From: Gammaproteobacteria bacterium
GTDB lineage: Bacteria; Pseudomonadota; Gammaproteobacteria; GCA-001735895
NCBI GenBank assembly: GCA_027293245.1
Contig: JAPUFZ010000312.1
Location: 1-9,256, forward strand
DNA length: 9,256 nt
Direction of reading: 5' to 3'
The notes under the pieces are model-generated. The model was not told the DNA's origin. It saw nothing but the letters and a program-made list of their open reading frames with translations, and did no database searches. Shown here piece after piece: positions 6,719-9,256 of this stretch. Within the stretch, counting starts at the first letter, position 1. Every line of letters begins with the position of its first letter. The position numbers and the translations under genes are program-made.

Positions 6719-6748
6719 GTCCCCCGGCAACGATACTGCCAACGGGAC
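6719..6748. repeat. Two-tier stem-loop in the lipoprotein/lysine-rich gene gap
   Basis: GTCCC (6719-6723) pairs with GGGAC (6744-6748), and inside it GGCA (6726-6729) pairs with TGCC (6737-6740), leaving a 7-base loop. It sits in the 288-base divergent gap 6639-6926. A reading frame covers this stretch on the - strand (80 codons) but has no support as a gene. ACGGGACATT at its right arm recurs at 2413-2422. It may be a REP-like remnant or a leader structure. Confidence 0.35.
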
Positions 6749-6926
6749 ATTCAATGAGCTTACAACCTGTCATTTGAATCAGCCGTTGATTGTGAGTCGA
6801 AACCAGTGTAATTTTGAGCCTGGCATTGAGTTTATTAACTCGAATAAATAATCTTGTAAACAGGATATATCCGTTCGCAACTGTTCTAAACTCTTTTACT
6901 GATATCAAACTCTTAAGGAATTGACT

Positions 6927-7370
6927 ATGCCCGCTACCAAAAAATCAACTGTGAAAAAGAAAACTGACGCCAGCAAATCAACGAACCAAAAAGTCGTTGC
7001 CAGGAAGAAAGTAGTAGCCAAAAAAGCAACGGTGACTAAGAAGAGAGCCGTCAGTAAACGTAAAATTGCTACGAATTCGCGCAAGGCATTTCTTAAGAAG
7101 TTGAAAGAAGACCTGAAAGCGACAAAGGATACATTAAGACAGGCTAAAAATGCGGCTAAAGAAGAACTCAAGCTCGCCAGAGATGCGGCTAAAGCCGAGA
7201 TCAGTGTATTGAATGAGAAACTTAGAGCCTCGTTAAAACGTGAGCAGTCATTTCTTAAACTGGGTGAGAAGAAAGCCAAAATGATGCTGGCCGCCGGCCA
7301 ACGCTGGGAAAAACAACAGGTCGACAAAATTAAAAAACTGGCGGCAAAAATGTCTGCTAAAGCAAAGTAA
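6927..7370 (+). CDS. Lysine-rich histone H1-like / coiled-coil protein with hendecad repeats
   Basis: This is a 147-residue, strongly basic protein with lysine at roughly a quarter of positions. Residues 1-48 form a low-complexity K/A/V/T/S tail like bacterial histone H1-like and AlgP-type tails. Residues 50-147 are almost free of Gly and Pro and should be one long helix. From 59 to 113 the sequence falls into five 11-residue units, each opening with a hydrophobic residue (Leu59, Leu70, Leu81, Ile92, Leu103). DNA binding or nucleoid association is inferred from the tail; the helical part could oligomerise. AAGGAA (6915-6920) sits 6 bases before the ATG at 6927. A TTG six bases upstream is a poorer start because it abuts that site. 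The gene is A-rich, as expected from its lysine codons. It is divergent from the lipoprotein gene and convergent with the SDR gene. Confidence 0.8.
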   Translation: MPATKKSTVKKKTDASKSTNQKVVARKKVVAKKATVTKKRAVSKRKIATNSRKAFLKKLKEDLKATKDTLRQAKNAAKEELKLARDAAKAEISVLNEKLRASLKREQSFLKLGEKKAKMMLAAGQRWEKQQVDKIKKLAAKMSAKAK

Positions 7371-7388
7371 TCCTCAAGCGGTATTAAA

Positions 7389-7406
7389 GGGACGGTATAC
7401 TTAATT
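7389..7406. repeat. GGGACGGTATACTTAATT motif, REP/RAYT-like remnant
   Basis: This motif lies just after the lysine-rich gene. It resembles, from memory, strings associated with Y1 (REP-associated) transposases in proteobacteria. It parallels GGGACATTGTACTT at 2416-2429. No transposase is nearby. Confidence 0.3.
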
Positions 7407-7440
7407 CGACAGTGGCGCCATCTATTCGGATGAACTGCAC

Positions 7441-7488
7441 TCGGATATACCTCCGAGATATGCCCCGAGATATACCCCGAAATATACC
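7441..7488. repeat. 12-base tandem repeat, about four units
   Basis: Units are CCGAGATATGCC (7453-7464), CCGAGATATACC (7465-7476) and CCGAAATATACC (7477-7488), preceded by a degenerate copy TCGGATATACC (7441-7451). The array lies in the 154-base gap between two convergent genes. There are no spacers, so it is a minisatellite and not a CRISPR array. Confidence 0.8.
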
Positions 7489-7524
7489 TGTTTCTGCTTT
7501 CAAGGTTATATAGAAAATGCCGGA

Positions 7525-8280
7525 TTAGGATCGCAGGTACGACGCACCATTTACATCGACGATGCAACCGGTCATAAATTCCGGTGCGTCAAAGGCAAGA
7601 AATCCAATGGTGCTGGCTATTTCTTCGGGTTGGGCCACCCGGCCCATGCTACTTTGATTTCTAATACTGTCACCTTCGGCTGATGCAAGGGTCGCAGCGG
7701 CCATTTCCGTTTCGACAAATCCCGGCGCGACGGTATATACGAATACTCCTTTGGGACCGAGGGCCTGGGCCAGGGATTGTCCCATGGCGTTCAAGCCGGC
7801 TTTCGAAGCGCCGTACCATGGCATCAACGGTTCACCACGAAAGGCACCCCGAGAAGAAACATTGACAATTCTGCCGCCGCCCCGGGCGATCATTTTTTTG
7901 GCGGCACAAAAACACAGGTTGGCGGGGCCAGTAAGATTGGTATCGACGATTCGTTTCCAGGTGTCCTGCCAGGTGGCATAGTCGATATCTTCGAAATGAT
8001 GGCGTTGCGATATCCCGGCATTGTTCACCAGTACTCCCAGGCCATCGAACTCCTGGTCGGCCGCATCGATTAATTGTTCAGCAGCCTGAGGATCGGTAAT
8101 ATCGCATTGGTACAGCCGGTGACCCTCACCCGGTAATGCAGCCAATGTTGCCTCGGCCCGATTACGGTCATTGTGATAGTGGATTCCGATCGCGGCACCC
8201 CGGTTAGCACATTCGATGGCGGCAGCACGACCGATACCGCCGGATGCCCCTGTGATTAATATCGAAACTCGCGAAGTCAT
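7525..8280 (-). CDS. SDR-family NAD(P)-dependent oxidoreductase (FabG-like)
   Basis: This 251-residue classical short-chain dehydrogenase/reductase has the usual family length. The Rossmann nucleotide site TGASGGIG is at 10-17 and NNAG at 86-89. The catalytic set is Asn115, Ser142, Tyr156 and Lys160 (YGASK at 156-160). The PGFVET stretch at 186-191 and the closing G-x-x-x-D-V-N-G near 238-245 complete the fold. All key residues are present, so it should be active as a carbonyl reductase or alcohol dehydrogenase. The sequence resembles 3-oxoacyl-ACP reductases, but with no acyl-chain genes nearby the substrate is open. The start ATG has only a weak GGA upstream. It lies 22 bases downstream of the methyltransferase remnant and in the same direction, and is probably the last gene of this - strand group. 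Confidence 0.92.
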   Translation of the reverse strand: MTSRVSILITGASGGIGRAAAIECANRGAAIGIHYHNDRNRAEATLAALPGEGHRLYQCDITDPQAAEQLIDAADQEFDGLGVLVNNAGISQRHHFEDIDYATWQDTWKRIVDTNLTGPANLCFCAAKKMIARGGGRIVNVSSRGAFRGEPLMPWYGASKAGLNAMGQSLAQALGPKGVFVYTVAPGFVETEMAAATLASAEGDSIRNQSSMGRVAQPEEIASTIGFLAFDAPEFMTGCIVDVNGASYLRS

Positions 8281-8302
8281 AGTGTTATCGTCCAGTCAAA
8301 TG

Positions 8303-8569
8303 TTAACTCGAAGTCGAATCCGCAGTCGCGGTCGTTAGTACCGGTACACTGACGAAACCAAATCGTCCTTCAGCATCAGCTTTCTCAAGCTGATCTATCC
8401 AATCAGCCGCATCTTCATCCCGGACACCTTTAGCAATGGCGAAAGCGGCAACAAGCTTGGTTGCCCATAGTGCAAAAGCATTCTCGTGCATCGTGCCGTT
8501 TATAAAAGCGATTGGTTTTTGTGCGACCCCATTAAATCCGGCCGCTATTAATTTACCCGGCAATTCCAT
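8303..8569 (-). pseudogene. Probable C-terminal remnant of a SAM-dependent methyltransferase
   Basis: This is an 88-codon open frame (first codon after the upstream stop is at 8584). The translation looks like the tail of class I SAM methyltransferases. It has an L-P-x-x-L-x-x-A-G-F opening (residues 3-12), a helical middle, then D-W-I-D-Q-L-E-K...G-R-F-G-F-V-S-V-P-V-L (56-78), the pattern that closes many such enzymes. The Rossmann SAM-binding half is absent. A TAA at 8585-8587 cuts the frame upstream, and the 100 bases to the next gene show no recognisable methyltransferase sequence in a casual reading. It is most simply a deletion remnant. It could instead be a small expressed protein of unknown role, since the frame is intact to its TGA stop. 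No clear ribosome-binding site precedes the ATG. Confidence 0.5.
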
Positions 8570-8690
8570 CGGTTGCCGGTCGGTTTATCCTACTTTACGG
8601 AAACACCGAAATCAACATGGGAGGCCAGCGGTACACATACCGATAGTCGACTCGCACCCATGGATTATAGAGAATATTACCGTCTGATTT

Positions 8691-9256
8691 CTAACCATCC
8701 ATGAAACCTAACACTTCGCCAAGTTCAGCGACATGGCAATAAATCATATTGATGACTTCAAGCTCGTGACGGTGTAGCTCCATCGTCGCTGCCGCGCAAC
8801 AATTTTCTACGACCACCACGTTATAACTTTCATCCGCCAGACTTCTCACGGTCGATGAAATAGACTGGTCGGTAAAAATTCCGGCGACCACAACGTTCTC
8901 TATACCCATGTTATGTAAAATCAGACGTAAATTAGTGCCGGTGAGCGCGCTATCTGTCGTCTTCAATACTGTAATTTCATCCTCATTCGGTTTAATCTGC
9001 GGGACAAAATGAGAATCCAGGCGATCTTTGGGCAACAGTAAGTAGTTAAATCCCGGCTTTTTCTGGCTCAGCGACCGATCACGTCCGTCGGGTTTCAAGC
9101 AGGCAATGCGGGCAAATATCACTTCTGTGCCGTTAGCCCGGCAATGCTCTATAAGAATGACTGTATTGGGGATAACGACATCGTTCATGCGCTCAAAAAA
9201 TGGCTGCCAGCGAGTATTTTCCAGCGTATCCGCTTTCTGTTCCAGGTAAGTATTCT
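8691..9256 (-). CDS. Isochorismatase-fold (cysteine hydrolase superfamily) protein with Ser at the Cys position; N-terminus outside window
   Basis: The frame stays open to the right edge. The ATG at 9188 is internal, because the upstream codons continue a normal family sequence (TLENTRWQPFFERMNDVVIPN). The N-terminal strand with the catalytic Asp is therefore missing from view. Visible landmarks are VIPN, a DGRD element, V-L-K-T-T-D-S-A-L-T-G-T-N-L with the conserved Lys, then the G-I-F-T-D-Q-S-I-S-S-T loop. In nicotinamidases, N-carbamoylsarcosine amidases and related hydrolases the residue after T-x-x is the nucleophilic Cys; here it is Ser (codon 8862-8864). True isochorismatases also lack this Cys, so hydrolysis of a vinyl ether or another non-amide substrate is possible, as is loss of activity. 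It is the upstream member of the - strand group ending with the SDR gene. Confidence 0.85.
   Translation of the reverse strand, partial: NTYLEQKADTLENTRWQPFFERMNDVVIPNTVILIEHCRANGTEVIFARIACLKPDGRDRSLSQKKPGFNYLLLPKDRLDSHFVPQIKPNEDEITVLKTTDSALTGTNLRLILHNMGIENVVVAGIFTDQSISSTVRSLADESYNVVVVENCCAAATMELHRHELEVINMIYCHVAELGEVLGFMDG

Noticed and set aside
6666..6908. 80-codon - strand open frame in the divergent gap
   Set aside because: It overlaps the predicted lipoprotein promoter, includes a stem-loop, has no recognisable motif, and starts inside the leader of the lysine-rich gene.
7441..7488. Possible CRISPR array
   Set aside because: Units are only 12 bases and directly adjacent with no spacers, and no cas genes are present.
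6905..7567. 220-codon open frame on the - strand opposite the lysine-rich gene
   Set aside because: It is antisense to a gene with a good ribosome-binding site; its Phe/Leu/Ala-rich sequence is the mirror of Lys/Ala codons, and its repeat region is the 12-base minisatellite read in frame.

Overview
The window looks like chromosomal DNA from an environmental, probably marine, gammaproteobacterium. This is inferred from the moderate GC content, the gene families present (DmdA-like GcvT protein, creatinase-type M24 hydrolase, AmmeMemoRadiSam trio, small KGVED-type lipoprotein, lysine-rich histone-like protein) and the intergenic palindrome remnants. No rRNA, tRNA, CRISPR array, intact transposase or phage gene was seen.

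Layout from left to right: (1) On the + strand, the C-terminal DNA-binding part of an AraC-type regulator enters from the left edge. It is followed 32 bases later by a stand-alone class I glutamine amidotransferase. (2) On the - strand, reading right to left, is the block amrB (MEMO family), amrA (AMMECR1 family, overlapping amrB by 23 bases) and a GcvT/DmdA-like tetrahydrofolate-dependent enzyme. (3) Divergent from amrB on the + strand is amrS, the radical-SAM partner. The 80-base gap between them can serve both directions. (4) Convergent with amrS, only 10 bases away, is a - strand M24-fold hydrolase. Several of its metal-ligand positions are substituted, and it has a recognisable promoter with a palindrome inside the spacer. 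(5) Next come a small - strand lipoprotein and, divergent from it, a lysine-rich + strand protein built of 11-residue helical repeats. (6) The right part is a - strand group: an SDR oxidoreductase, a leftover C-terminal piece of what looks like a SAM methyltransferase, and an isochorismatase-fold protein that runs off the right edge. In that last protein the usual catalytic cysteine is serine.

The functional core is the AmmeMemoRadiSam set (amrA, amrB, amrS). It is a conserved three-protein system whose chemistry is, to my knowledge, not established. Here it is complete and is physically followed by a one-carbon (folate) enzyme. Other points worth a second look are the substituted active sites of the M24 and isochorismatase-fold proteins, the hendecad protein, a 12-base tandem repeat, and GGGAC-bearing relics that resemble RAYT/REP-type palindromes in most of the intergenic gaps.
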